A stretch of 64,000 bases of DNA. Source: Lachnospiraceae bacterium UBA1759. Lineage in GTDB: Bacteria > Bacillota > Clostridia > Lachnospirales > Lachnospiraceae. How positions within the stretch are numbered: the stretch's first letter is position 1; every line of letters begins with the position of its first letter. Positions 16,847 to 24,653 of the stretch are shown here, in pieces. The stretch spans positions 17,199-81,198 of the forward strand of contig DCHF01000049.1 of assembly GCA_002315555.1 (NCBI GenBank). Reading direction: 5' to 3'. The translations under genes were made by a program, and so were the position numbers. The notes under the pieces were generated by a model that was not told where the DNA came from, made no database searches, and was given only the letters and a program-made list of their open reading frames with translations.

Positions 16847-17620
16847 TTATTGTAGATCCTCTTCGGAAAATTCGTAGCGGTACCGGGACGGCGAAACGCC
16901 GACGGCATTACGGAACACGACGGAAAAATACTTTTCATCCTCAAAGCCGCAGGCTTCCGCGACTTCCGCCACGCTGTAGTAACCGCTCAAGAGGAAGGTC
17001 TTTGCGCGTTTCAGGCGGAGCTGGGTGAGATATTCCTTCGGGGCAATGCCAAGCTCCCGGTTGAACAGCTTGCGAAGATAGACCGGACTTACCGGAAGCA
17101 TCGCAGCAACGTCCGGGATGGTGAGGGACGGTTCCTGGAAATGCTCATTCATATAGTCGATGGCCTTCAGCAGATACGGGCTTTCACCGGAGGTCTCGCT
17201 GCATTCCTCAAAAAGCTCCCCGAACAGGTTGGAGAACATCGCGGAAACCGTGTAATAACGGTTTCTTTTTTTCTTCTCCCATTCTTCATAGATCGCGCGG
17301 AAGCCGGCCTCTGTGCGTTCGGGATCCCGGGCCAGAAAGCTTTCGATCTCCCTTGTTTCGTAGCCGATGACATCGAGATGCACAACATACATCTCATCAA
17401 CGCCCGCGGTGCGGAGATAATCCGTATCCGGCGGGAAATAAGCTACGGAATGATCCTGCATGCGGATCGTTTTGCCGTCGTATTCGATGACAGCGTCCGA
17501 ACGGGTGCGGTAAGAGATCGCGCCAAAATGCCGGTCACGGTTATCCATACGGACATTATGATGACTGATCTTGAAAACATCCAGTATACGGAAGCTGAGT
17601 CTGTGTTTGGAAAAAATCAT
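16847..17620 (-). CDS. AraC-family transcriptional regulator
   Basis: A 257-residue regulator with an N-terminal cupin-like sensor (about 15-130) and a C-terminal pair of helix-turn-helix motifs (about 165-250: LTIPDVAAMLPVSPVYLRKL and YSVAEVAEACGFEDEKYFSV). The last HTH carries the family sequence GFEDEKYFSVVFRNAVGVSP. GGAGGTGG precedes the ATG. It is the first gene of the epimerase-dehydrogenase operon and faces the enolase-RraA-SDR operon, so it likely controls both in response to a sugar or sugar acid. The palindrome at 17764-17778 is a candidate site. Confidence 0.9.
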   Translation of the reverse strand: MIFSKHRLSFRILDVFKISHHNVRMDNRDRHFGAISYRTRSDAVIEYDGKTIRMQDHSVAYFPPDTDYLRTAGVDEMYVVHLDVIGYETREIESFLARDPERTEAGFRAIYEEWEKKKRNRYYTVSAMFSNLFGELFEECSETSGESPYLLKAIDYMNEHFQEPSLTIPDVAAMLPVSPVYLRKLFNRELGIAPKEYLTQLRLKRAKTFLLSGYYSVAEVAEACGFEDEKYFSVVFRNAVGVSPSRYRYEFSEEDLQ

Positions 17621-17643
17621 GGAACCACCTCCAACTCAAGAAT

Positions 17644-17672
17644 ACCTTACACAAACAGTTTCGTTTTTTCAA
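17644..17672 (-). promoter_or_regulatory. Promoter of AraC-epimerase-dehydrogenase operon
   Basis: On the minus strand, TTGAAA (17672-17667), 17-bp spacer, TAAGGT (17649-17644). The weak -10 fits an activated promoter. Confidence 0.55.
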
Positions 17673-17763
17673 CCCTTTTCTATCAAAAAGACTGTAGAAT
17701 TCAAAAAAGCGGCGTGATTTAATGAAGATACAAGATCGGTAGACTCCCGGCGGCGACTGCAGT

Positions 17764-17778
17764 CTGTTTCGGAAACAG
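17764..17778. promoter_or_regulatory. Palindromic operator candidate upstream of dehydratase operon
   Basis: CTGTTTC and GAAACAG around one G, within a longer imperfect dyad bounded by CTGC (from 17758) and GCAG (to about 17785). It lies about 45 bp before the dehydratase start. A related CAGTTTCG occurs in the leftward promoter spacer. Confidence 0.5.
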
Positions 17779-17823
17779 TTCGCAGCGTGAAAAAGGGGGT
17801 TCCGGGAATTTCAGGAGGCATTT

Positions 17824-19161
17824 ATGAACTATAATTCCGCTCCTTCGGAGCTTCGTATTACCGACATGCGTTTTGTGGACATCGACGGCGCGCCCAAGCG
17901 CTGTACGATCCTGCGCATCGACACCAATCAGGGCATTTCCGGTTACGGCGAAGTGCGTGACGCGTCCTCCAAGACCTACGCATTGATGTTAAAGAGCCGT
18001 ATCCTGGGCGAGAATCCCTGCGACGTTGACCGTATCTTCCGCAAGATCAAGCAGTTTGGCGGTCCGTCCCGTCAGGGCGGCGGTGTTTCCGGTATTGAAG
18101 TCGCGTTGTGGGATCTGGCCGGCAAGGCATGGGGCGTACCGGTCTATCAGCTTCTGGGCGGTAAGTTCCGCGATAAGATCCGTGTCTACTGTGATACCGA
18201 TGTGGACGGCAAGCATACCGGCCACGACATGGGCCTTGCGCTGAAAAAGCGTATGGATATGGGCTTTACATTCTTGAAGATGGACCTTGGCATCGGCCTG
18301 TTAATGGATGAGCCGGGAACCATCAATGCACCGCTCGGCTTCATCGACGATATGAAGAAATACGCACCGCACATTCTGAATGTGCAGGGCGGTTCCGTAA
18401 CGCAGGAGATGGTCGCACATCAGAAGAGTTATCAGATCGTACACACCGCACATCCGTTTACCGGTATTCACATTACCGAAAGAGGCTTTGAATACCTGGA
18501 GAATTATGTCAAGGAAGTCCGTGATGTCATCGGCTATGAGGTGCCGCTTGCGGTCGATCACTTTGGCCATGTCTGTCTGGAGGATTGCATTCAGTTCGCC
18601 CGCCGCATGGAGAAATATAAACTGGCGTGGGTCGAGGACCTGGCTCCGTGGATGTACACGGATCATTACGTTCGCCTGAGAAATTCGACGACGATCCCGG
18701 TATGTACCGGTGAAGATATTTACCTGAAGGAGGATTTCCTGAAGCTGTTCCAAGCCGGCGCGGTGTCCGTCATCCATCCGGACATTTTAACCTGCGGCGG
18801 CGCACTGGAGCTTAAGAAGATCTCCGACCTGGCCGATGAGTACGGCGTTGCGGTCGCAGTCCATATGGCGGAGAGTCCGGTCGGCTGCATGGCAGCGGTC
18901 CAGTGTGCCGCAGCGATGCACAACGTGCTGGCACTCGAATATCATTCTGTGGATTGCCCGTGGTGGGCCGATATGGTCACCGGCATTCCGAAGCCCTTCA
19001 TCAAGGACGGCTTCATCGACGTTCCGGACAAACCGGGCCTCGGCTTTGACGACCTGAACGAGGAAGTTCTGCGCGCACACATCAATCCGCGCATCCCGGG
19101 CTATTTTGAGCCCACGGACCAGTGGAATGAAGAGTTCTCCAACGACCGTATCTGGAGCTAA
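17824..19161 (+). CDS. Enolase-superfamily (mandelate racemase/muconate lactonizing) sugar-acid dehydratase
   Basis: A 445-residue enzyme. An N-terminal capping domain (1-125) is followed by a modified TIM barrel with Mg ligands Asp (AVDHFGH, about 245), Glu (WVEDLAPW, about 271) and Glu (TGEDIY, about 297). A His in VHMAESP (about 347) is a candidate general base. Members abstract the alpha proton of a carboxylate; those in sugar loci usually dehydrate aldonic acids to 2-keto-3-deoxy acids. AGGAGG precedes the ATG. The RraA-like gene starts 11 bp later. Which acid is used cannot be told from sequence. Confidence 0.85.
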   Translation: MNYNSAPSELRITDMRFVDIDGAPKRCTILRIDTNQGISGYGEVRDASSKTYALMLKSRILGENPCDVDRIFRKIKQFGGPSRQGGGVSGIEVALWDLAGKAWGVPVYQLLGGKFRDKIRVYCDTDVDGKHTGHDMGLALKKRMDMGFTFLKMDLGIGLLMDEPGTINAPLGFIDDMKKYAPHILNVQGGSVTQEMVAHQKSYQIVHTAHPFTGIHITERGFEYLENYVKEVRDVIGYEVPLAVDHFGHVCLEDCIQFARRMEKYKLAWVEDLAPWMYTDHYVRLRNSTTIPVCTGEDIYLKEDFLKLFQAGAVSVIHPDILTCGGALELKKISDLADEYGVAVAVHMAESPVGCMAAVQCAAAMHNVLALEYHSVDCPWWADMVTGIPKPFIKDGFIDVPDKPGLGFDDLNEEVLRAHINPRIPGYFEPTDQWNEEFSNDRIWS

Positions 19162-19172
19162 GGAGGTATATT

Positions 19173-20108
19173 ATGATTAGATTTGACGATCCCGAATACA
19201 TTAAGTCCATCACGCCGGAGTGGACCGGCGAACGTTTCCCGGACGGCCGTCCGAAGGTACCGGACCGCTACCTGGACGCGCTTTACAACATGACGCTTGA
19301 GGAACTTTGGAAGCCGATCTTCGTACAGGGCTATGAGAGCCAGTTCATTTCCATGAAGTCCCTGCATCCGGAATTTAAAGAGGACGGCAGCGTCAATATG
19401 AAGCTGGTCGGTCGTGCAATGACCGCCGCGTACCTGCCGGTCCGTCCGGATTATTACAAGGCCAGCTGTGACATCGCCCGCGCACAGGGCTACAACGGTA
19501 CGCCGAATCAGTGGGCCATCGAGCTTCTGCAGGAGCGCGACGTCATGGTCATCGACATGTACGACAAGATCTACAAGGGCACGTTCGTGGGTGGCAATCT
19601 GACCACCGCGATCCGTACCAAAACGAAGACCGGCGGCGCTGTCATTTGGGGCGGCATCCGCGATGTAGAGCAGATGATGAAGGTACCGGATGTGCAGGTC
19701 TACTACCGCGGCATCGACCCGACGCCCATCCGCGACTTCGCGCTGCAGGGTATTAACATTCCGGTGCGTCTCGGTACCGATCGCGATGCGGCCATCTGCC
19801 TCCCCGGCGATGTTGTTTACGGCTGCTCCAGCGGCGTACTGTTCATTCCGCCGCAGTTGGTCATCGACGTTGTGGACTCCGGTGCAAAGACGCAGGTCAA
19901 GGATATTTTCGGTTTCAAGATGATCTCGGAGAATAAATTCACGTCTGCGCAGATCGATAAGAATACCTGGTCGGAGGATATGCTGGATCTTCTGATGGAT
20001 TTCATCAAGAATGATCCGGAGGGTGAGCCGTATCGAGACATCGACTGGACCAAGGAGTATGATCTGGCACGGAACGGTGATCCGACGGATACGCAGTCGG
20101 CGCTGTAA
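19173..20108 (+). CDS. RraA-family protein (aldolase/decarboxylase-like)
   Basis: A 311-residue protein with the RraA fold: GGNLTTAI, then GGIRDVEQM (Arg and Asp near 162-163), the residues that bind the carboxylate and metal in HMG/CHA aldolases. RraA proteins of about 160 residues inhibit RNase E or act as class II pyruvate aldolases; this longer form with N- and C-terminal additions is the type found beside sugar-acid dehydratases. A retro-aldol or decarboxylation step after dehydration is the natural guess. AGGAGG precedes the ATG. Co-transcribed with the dehydratase and SDR. Confidence 0.8.
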   Translation: MIRFDDPEYIKSITPEWTGERFPDGRPKVPDRYLDALYNMTLEELWKPIFVQGYESQFISMKSLHPEFKEDGSVNMKLVGRAMTAAYLPVRPDYYKASCDIARAQGYNGTPNQWAIELLQERDVMVIDMYDKIYKGTFVGGNLTTAIRTKTKTGGAVIWGGIRDVEQMMKVPDVQVYYRGIDPTPIRDFALQGINIPVRLGTDRDAAICLPGDVVYGCSSGVLFIPPQLVIDVVDSGAKTQVKDIFGFKMISENKFTSAQIDKNTWSEDMLDLLMDFIKNDPEGEPYRDIDWTKEYDLARNGDPTDTQSAL

Positions 20109-20162
20109 GCGGTGTGTGAAAACAGTTTGTGGAATTCACATTGATAAATATTGGAGATTCCT

Positions 20163-20912
20163 ATGGAAGTGAATTATGATCTGACAGGACGGCGCGCGCT
20201 GATTACGGGCTCCAGCAGGGGCATCGGCAGTGCGATCGCGCTGGAACTGGCAAGAGCCGGTGCGGACATCGTTCTGCACTGTGCAAAGACAAAGGAAAAA
20301 GCGGAACTGCTCCGTGAAGAGATCCGGTCGATGGGATCGAGATGCGAGATCCTGATCGCGGATCTGTGCGATCCGAAGCAGACGGAAGCGCTTGGGGATG
20401 CAATGGGAGACATTGACATTCTGGTGCTGAATGCCTCTTTGCAGATCCGGAAGGACTGGGAGGAGATCACGACGGAGGAGTTTTATCAGCAGGTCAACTG
20501 CAACTACCTTTCCTCAATGATCCTGATGCAAAAGGCCGTGCCACATATGAAGGCGCAGGGATTCGGGCGGATCGTCACGATCGGCAGCGTGCAGGAAAAG
20601 AAACCGCATCCGCAGATGATGGTCTATTCTTCCTCCAAGTGCGCCCAGACCGGCCTTGCGATGTCCTTGGCCGCTCAGCTGGCTCCGTACGGAATCACGG
20701 TCAATAACGTGGCTCCGGGCGTCATCGCGACGGACCGCAACAAGGAAGCCCTGGCCGATGCCGCTTACGCTGCGCAGGTCGCCGCCAGCATTCCCGCCGG
20801 ATTCTACGGTGAAAAGGAGGATATGGCGGGCATTGTCCGTCTGCTGTGCTCCGATGCGGGACGGTATATCACCGGCGCGAGTATTTACGCGGACGGCGGA
20901 AAGAGCCTGTAA
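20163..20912 (+). CDS. Short-chain dehydrogenase/reductase
   Basis: A 249-residue classical SDR. Cofactor loop TGSSRGIG (about 15-22), Asn in LVLNAS (near 90), Ser in IGSVQE (near 141) and the catalytic YSSSK (Tyr about 155, Lys about 159). The tail ITGASIYADGGKSL is typical. The ATG at 20163 is preferred over the TTG at 20151, because GGAG lies 6 nt before it. It probably interconverts a hydroxyl and a keto group of the sugar acid handled by the two upstream enzymes. Relatives are annotated as gluconate or rhamnose dehydrogenases, but the substrate is not readable. Confidence 0.87.
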   Translation: MEVNYDLTGRRALITGSSRGIGSAIALELARAGADIVLHCAKTKEKAELLREEIRSMGSRCEILIADLCDPKQTEALGDAMGDIDILVLNASLQIRKDWEEITTEEFYQQVNCNYLSSMILMQKAVPHMKAQGFGRIVTIGSVQEKKPHPQMMVYSSSKCAQTGLAMSLAAQLAPYGITVNNVAPGVIATDRNKEALADAAYAAQVAASIPAGFYGEKEDMAGIVRLLCSDAGRYITGASIYADGGKSL

Positions 20913-20974
20913 AGAGCCGGAAAGATGACGGAGAGTTACGGAAAGTATAACGAAGCATTTTGCGACGGCTAAGT

Positions 20975-21011
20975 ATAACAAAATGTTATGGAGGGTATAA
21001 CGGTACGTTAT
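20975..21011. promoter_or_regulatory. Two tandem palindromes upstream of GH10 gene
   Basis: ATAAC-AAAAT-GTTAT (20975-20989) and ATAAC-GGTAC-GTTAT (20997-21011) have identical arms and centres 22 bp apart, two helical turns. A TATAAC half-site lies at 20946-20951. They sit just before the GGGAGG of the GH10 gene. A dimeric regulator binding both on one face is plausible. Confidence 0.5.
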
Positions 21012-21025
21012 GCCGGGAGGTTAAG

Positions 21026-22378
21026 ATGTCAGAAAGACGCGAGAAGATTTTAAAGCCTTTTGAGGAAAGCAGAGAAATGATGGAGGAGCGCATTGCGACA
21101 GGCATTGAGCTCTATCGTAAGGGACGTGCGATCATTAAGGTCGTGGACGCCGATGGCAACGCTGTGGACGGTGCGGAGATCGCACTGGATCAGAAGACGC
21201 ACGATTTCAAGTTCGGTGCCAACTGCTTTATGCTGGATGAACTGGAGACCCCGGAGAAAAATGAGGCGTACAAAAAGGCCTTCGCCGAGTTGTTCAATCT
21301 GGCGACCCTGCCGTTCTACTGGGCGGATCTGGAGCCGACCGAAGGCGAGCTCCGCTTTACTAAGGATAGCCAGAAGATCTACAGAAGACCCACGCCGGAC
21401 CTTTGCCTGGAATGGTGCCGCGAGAACGGCATCGCCCCGAAGCTGCACTGCCTGAACTACGACCAGTGGACGCCGGGCTGGGTGCCGAGAGACACCGCGT
21501 CCGTTAAGCGCCTTCTGGACAAGCGTATGCGTGAGATCGGTGAGCGTTATTCCAAGGAGATCCAGCCCATCGAGGTCATTAACGAGACCTTGCTCAGGGA
21601 GGTCACCTACGATCCGTTCACGAGCCGCCACTCCACCCGTTTCTTCCGCGAACCGGACCTGGTATCCTGGTCCTTTGAGCACGCCCGCAAGTACTTCCCG
21701 GCCAACGAACTGATTATGAACGAGGCTACGGAGCGCATTTGGGGCGAGGCCTTCCATTACGACCGCAGCAATTATTACATGCAGCTGGAGCGTGCGATCG
21801 AGCACGGCGTGAGCATCGACGGTATTGGTCTGCAGTACCACATGTTCTTCAAGCGCGAAGACGAGGAGGATCGGACCCGCCTTCTTTACGACCCGAAGAT
21901 CCTGTACGGTGTCATGGACCAGTACGCATACTTAAGAAAGCCGCTGTCCCTGACCGAAGTCACGGTACCGGCATACTCCAAGGACCCGGAAGACGAAGCG
22001 CTTCAGGCGGAAATCCTGACCAACCTGTACCGCATCTGGTTCAGCCACCCGGCGATGGAGCACATCATCTACTGGAACGTGGCCGATGGTTACGCCGCCT
22101 TCGCTCCGCAGGGCGACATGACCTTTGGCGAAAACTACTACCACGGCGCCCTGCTCCGCTTTGACATGTCCAAGAAGCCGGCATACGACGCGCTGTATCA
22201 CCTGATCCACGAGGAGTGGCATACCGCGCTGACCGAAACGGCTGACGCGGCCGGCGCGCTGAAGTTCAAGGGCTTCTACGGAAACTACGAAGTGAAGGTC
22301 GCTGCGGGCGGCAAGGAAGTCACGAAGACGGTCCATCTGGAAAAAGGTGCGGACAACGAATTTGTAGTGGTGATCTAA
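21026..22378 (+). CDS. GH10-family endo-1,4-beta-xylanase-like enzyme, cytoplasmic
   Basis: A 450-residue protein. A short beta-rich N-terminal segment (IIKVVDADGNAVDGAEIALD) precedes a GH10 TIM barrel with acid/base Glu in EVINETL (about 187), HCLNYDQWTPGW, LQYHMF and nucleophile Glu in LTEVTV (about 310). The C-terminal 50 residues (KFKGFYGNYEVKVAAGGKEV) form an added beta domain. No signal peptide, so it would act on imported xylo-oligosaccharides or a related glycoside. The start is ATG 21026 with GGGAGG; a longer frame from 20960 runs through the palindromes and is rejected. Its terminator appears to be the hairpin at 22444. Confidence 0.87.
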   Translation: MSERREKILKPFEESREMMEERIATGIELYRKGRAIIKVVDADGNAVDGAEIALDQKTHDFKFGANCFMLDELETPEKNEAYKKAFAELFNLATLPFYWADLEPTEGELRFTKDSQKIYRRPTPDLCLEWCRENGIAPKLHCLNYDQWTPGWVPRDTASVKRLLDKRMREIGERYSKEIQPIEVINETLLREVTYDPFTSRHSTRFFREPDLVSWSFEHARKYFPANELIMNEATERIWGEAFHYDRSNYYMQLERAIEHGVSIDGIGLQYHMFFKREDEEDRTRLLYDPKILYGVMDQYAYLRKPLSLTEVTVPAYSKDPEDEALQAEILTNLYRIWFSHPAMEHIIYWNVADGYAAFAPQGDMTFGENYYHGALLRFDMSKKPAYDALYHLIHEEWHTALTETADAAGALKFKGFYGNYEVKVAAGGKEVTKTVHLEKGADNEFVVVI

Positions 22379-22399
22379 AAATTGAAGAATCCGTGAACT

Positions 22400-22426
22400 T
22401 TAGCACTCAAGCATTGACAGTGCTAA
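22400..22426. promoter_or_regulatory. CIRCE element (HrcA operator) of htpG
   Basis: TTAGCACTC, 9 nt, CAGTGCTAA. The consensus is TTAGCACTC-N9-GAGTGCTAA, so there is one mismatch. It overlaps the -35 box at 22414. HrcA binding would block transcription until heat shock. Confidence 0.9.
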
Positions 22427-22442
22427 CAGACGGTGTTATACT
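22414..22442 (+). promoter_or_regulatory. Sigma-A promoter of htpG
   Basis: Perfect TTGACA (22414-22419), 17-bp spacer, TATACT (22437-22442). Expected start of RNA near 22449. Confidence 0.88.
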
Positions 22443-22443
22443 G

Positions 22444-22479
22444 GCATACGCGTGGTGAAGACCGCGCGTATGCTTTTTT
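22444..22479 (+). terminator. Terminator hairpin overlapping htpG transcription start
   Basis: GCATACGCGTGGT (22444-22456) pairs with ACCGCGCGTATGC (22461-22473), one G-U pair, loop GAAG, followed by six T. It would end read-through from the GH10 gene. RNA starting at the htpG promoter near 22449 lacks the first part of the left arm, so it forms only an 8-bp stem. Confidence 0.8.
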
Positions 22480-22541
22480 ATTCAATCAACAGCGCCGGGT
22501 TCCGGAAGCTGCTAAAAATTCAGAAAGGTCGTATTGAAAAA

Positions 22542-24503
22542 ATGGCAAAAAAAGGAAACTTATCAATTGACAGCGAAAATATATTTCCAATCATCAAAAA
22601 GTGGCTCTATTCCGACCACGACATTTTCTTAAGAGAGCTTGTTTCCAATGCGTGTGACGCCATCACCAAGCTGAAAAAGCTGGCGCTTGTCGGCGAAGCA
22701 ACGCTGCCGGAGGACTTTAAGCCGGCCGTTCATGTCAATGTGAGCACGAACGAAATGAAGCTGGAGGTCGTGGATAACGGTATCGGTATGACAGCGGAAG
22801 AGGTTGAAAAGTACATCAACCAGATCGCTTTTTCCGGTGCAACGGACTTCATGAGCAAGTATAAGGACAAGGCGAGTGAGGAGCAGATCATCGGCCACTT
22901 CGGTCTGGGCTTCTACTCCGCGTTCATGGTTGCGGATAAGGTCACCATCGATACCCTGTCCTTCGCGGAAGGCGCGCAGCCGGTACATTGGGAGTCCGAA
23001 GGCGGCATCGAGTTTGAGATGACTGAGGGCGATAAGGCCGAAGTCGGTACGAAGATCACGCTGTACCTGTCCGATGACTGCCACGAGTTCGGCAACGAAT
23101 ACCGCATCCGCAGCATCCTCGAAAAGTACTGCGCATTCATGCCCACGGAGATCTTCCTGACCAACCTGGACGCAGCGCCGGTCGAGCCGAAGGAAGGCGA
23201 AGAACCGGCAGCCCCGAAGCCGGTCAATGACACCGCTCCGCTGTGGACCAGGCATCCGAACGAGTGCTCCGATGAGGACTACAAGAGCTTCTATCGTCAG
23301 GTGTTCCATGATTACAAGGAGCCGGTCTTCTGGATCCATTTAAACATGGACTATCCGTTCAATTTAAAGGGTATTCTGTACTTCCCGAAGATCAAGCTCG
23401 GCTATGACTCGCTGGAAGGCACCATCAAGCTTTACAATAATCAGGTCTTCGTGGCCGATAACATCAAAGAAGTCATTCCGGAATACATGATGCTGTTAAA
23501 GGGCGTCATCGACTGCCCGGACCTTCCGCTGAACGTTTCCCGTTCCGCGCTGCAGAACGATGGCTTCGTTACCAAGATCCAGGACTATATCTCCAAGAAG
23601 ATCGCGGACAAGCTGTCCGGCTTCTGCAAGGTCGACCGTGAATTCTATGAGAAGAACTGGGAATCCTTAAGCCCGTTTGTCAAGTACGGCTGCCTGAAGG
23701 ATGACAAATTCTGCAAGAAGATGACTGATTATATTCTGTTCAAGGATCTGGACGGTAAGTATCAGGTGCTGCCGGAGTGCCTGGAGGTCAAGCCCATCGA
23801 TGATGAGGAGACCGAGGACGGCGTGGAGAAGGTTGAGGGCGAGATCATCGGCGATGAAGCCGGCGAGTCGCTGAAGGAAGACGAAAAGAAGGACAAGACG
23901 ATCTACTACGTGACCGATGCGGTCCAGCAGAGCCAGTACATCAACATGTTCAAGAAGGCAAAGATGGTTGCCGTTATGCTTCCGGATGAAATCGACATGC
24001 CGTTTATCCAGCAGCTCGAGATGAAGAACGAAGGCATCAAGTTTAAGAGAATCGATGCCGATATCGAGGACGTATTCAAGGCCAAGACCACAAAGAAGCT
24101 GGAGGAAGAACTGAAGGCAAATACCGAGGTTCTGGGCGGTTTGTTCAAGAAGGTCCTGAAGAAGGACAATGTGAAGGTTCAGGTCGAGAAGCTGAAAAAT
24201 AAGGAAATTTCTTCCATGCTGACCCTGTCCGAGGAGTCCCGCCGTATGCAGGAAATGATGAAGCAGTACGGTATGATGGGCATGGACATGGGTGATATGG
24301 GTAAGGGTGATCAGACCCTGATCCTGAACGCAAACCATAAGCTGGTTCAGTTCCTGCTGGCAAATCAGGAGGGTGAAAACGTCGAGACGGTTTGCGAGGA
24401 GCTTTACGATCTGGCGCGTATCCAGCAGGGTACCCTGGAGCCGGACGCTATGACCAGGTTCGTGGCGCGTACCAATAAGATCCTGGGAATGCTTGCGGAG
24501 TGA
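22542..24503 (+). CDS. htpG: Molecular chaperone HtpG (Hsp90)
   Basis: A 653-residue Hsp90. The N-terminal GHKL ATPase has NIFPIIKKWLYSDHDIFLRE, LVSNACDAITKLKKL, VVDNGIGMT and GHFGLGFYSAFMV. The middle domain holds PLNVSRSALQND; the C-terminal dimer domain follows about 510. A charged linker (VEPKEGEEPAAPKPVNDTAP, about 210-235) separates the first two. The start is ATG 22542 with AGAAAGG; the TTG-rich extension to 22452 overlaps the terminator and is rejected. CIRCE control means it belongs to the HrcA regulon here, unlike B. subtilis htpG. It ends at a strong terminator. Confidence 0.96.
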   Translation: MAKKGNLSIDSENIFPIIKKWLYSDHDIFLRELVSNACDAITKLKKLALVGEATLPEDFKPAVHVNVSTNEMKLEVVDNGIGMTAEEVEKYINQIAFSGATDFMSKYKDKASEEQIIGHFGLGFYSAFMVADKVTIDTLSFAEGAQPVHWESEGGIEFEMTEGDKAEVGTKITLYLSDDCHEFGNEYRIRSILEKYCAFMPTEIFLTNLDAAPVEPKEGEEPAAPKPVNDTAPLWTRHPNECSDEDYKSFYRQVFHDYKEPVFWIHLNMDYPFNLKGILYFPKIKLGYDSLEGTIKLYNNQVFVADNIKEVIPEYMMLLKGVIDCPDLPLNVSRSALQNDGFVTKIQDYISKKIADKLSGFCKVDREFYEKNWESLSPFVKYGCLKDDKFCKKMTDYILFKDLDGKYQVLPECLEVKPIDDEETEDGVEKVEGEIIGDEAGESLKEDEKKDKTIYYVTDAVQQSQYINMFKKAKMVAVMLPDEIDMPFIQQLEMKNEGIKFKRIDADIEDVFKAKTTKKLEEELKANTEVLGGLFKKVLKKDNVKVQVEKLKNKEISSMLTLSEESRRMQEMMKQYGMMGMDMGDMGKGDQTLILNANHKLVQFLLANQEGENVETVCEELYDLARIQQGTLEPDAMTRFVARTNKILGMLAE

Positions 24504-24604
24504 AATTTGTAAAAATCAAGGCGATTTGCGGAAGAGGATTCCGGGGATTGCGGGATGGCGCTCTGTAGAGCGCGAGAAAGACGTTACGCAGAGCGCAGAA
24601 ACAG

Positions 24605-24638
24605 AAAGCCGCACGGGGGCAACACCGTGCGGCTTTTG
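24605..24638. terminator. Bidirectional terminator between htpG and transporter
   Basis: AAAGCCGCACGG (24605-24616) / CCGTGCGGCTTT (24625-24636), 8-nt loop, T run on the plus strand and A run on the left. A smaller GCGCTC-TGTA-GAGCGC hairpin lies about 40 bp upstream. Confidence 0.88.
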
Positions 24639-24653
24639 TTATCATAAATAATA

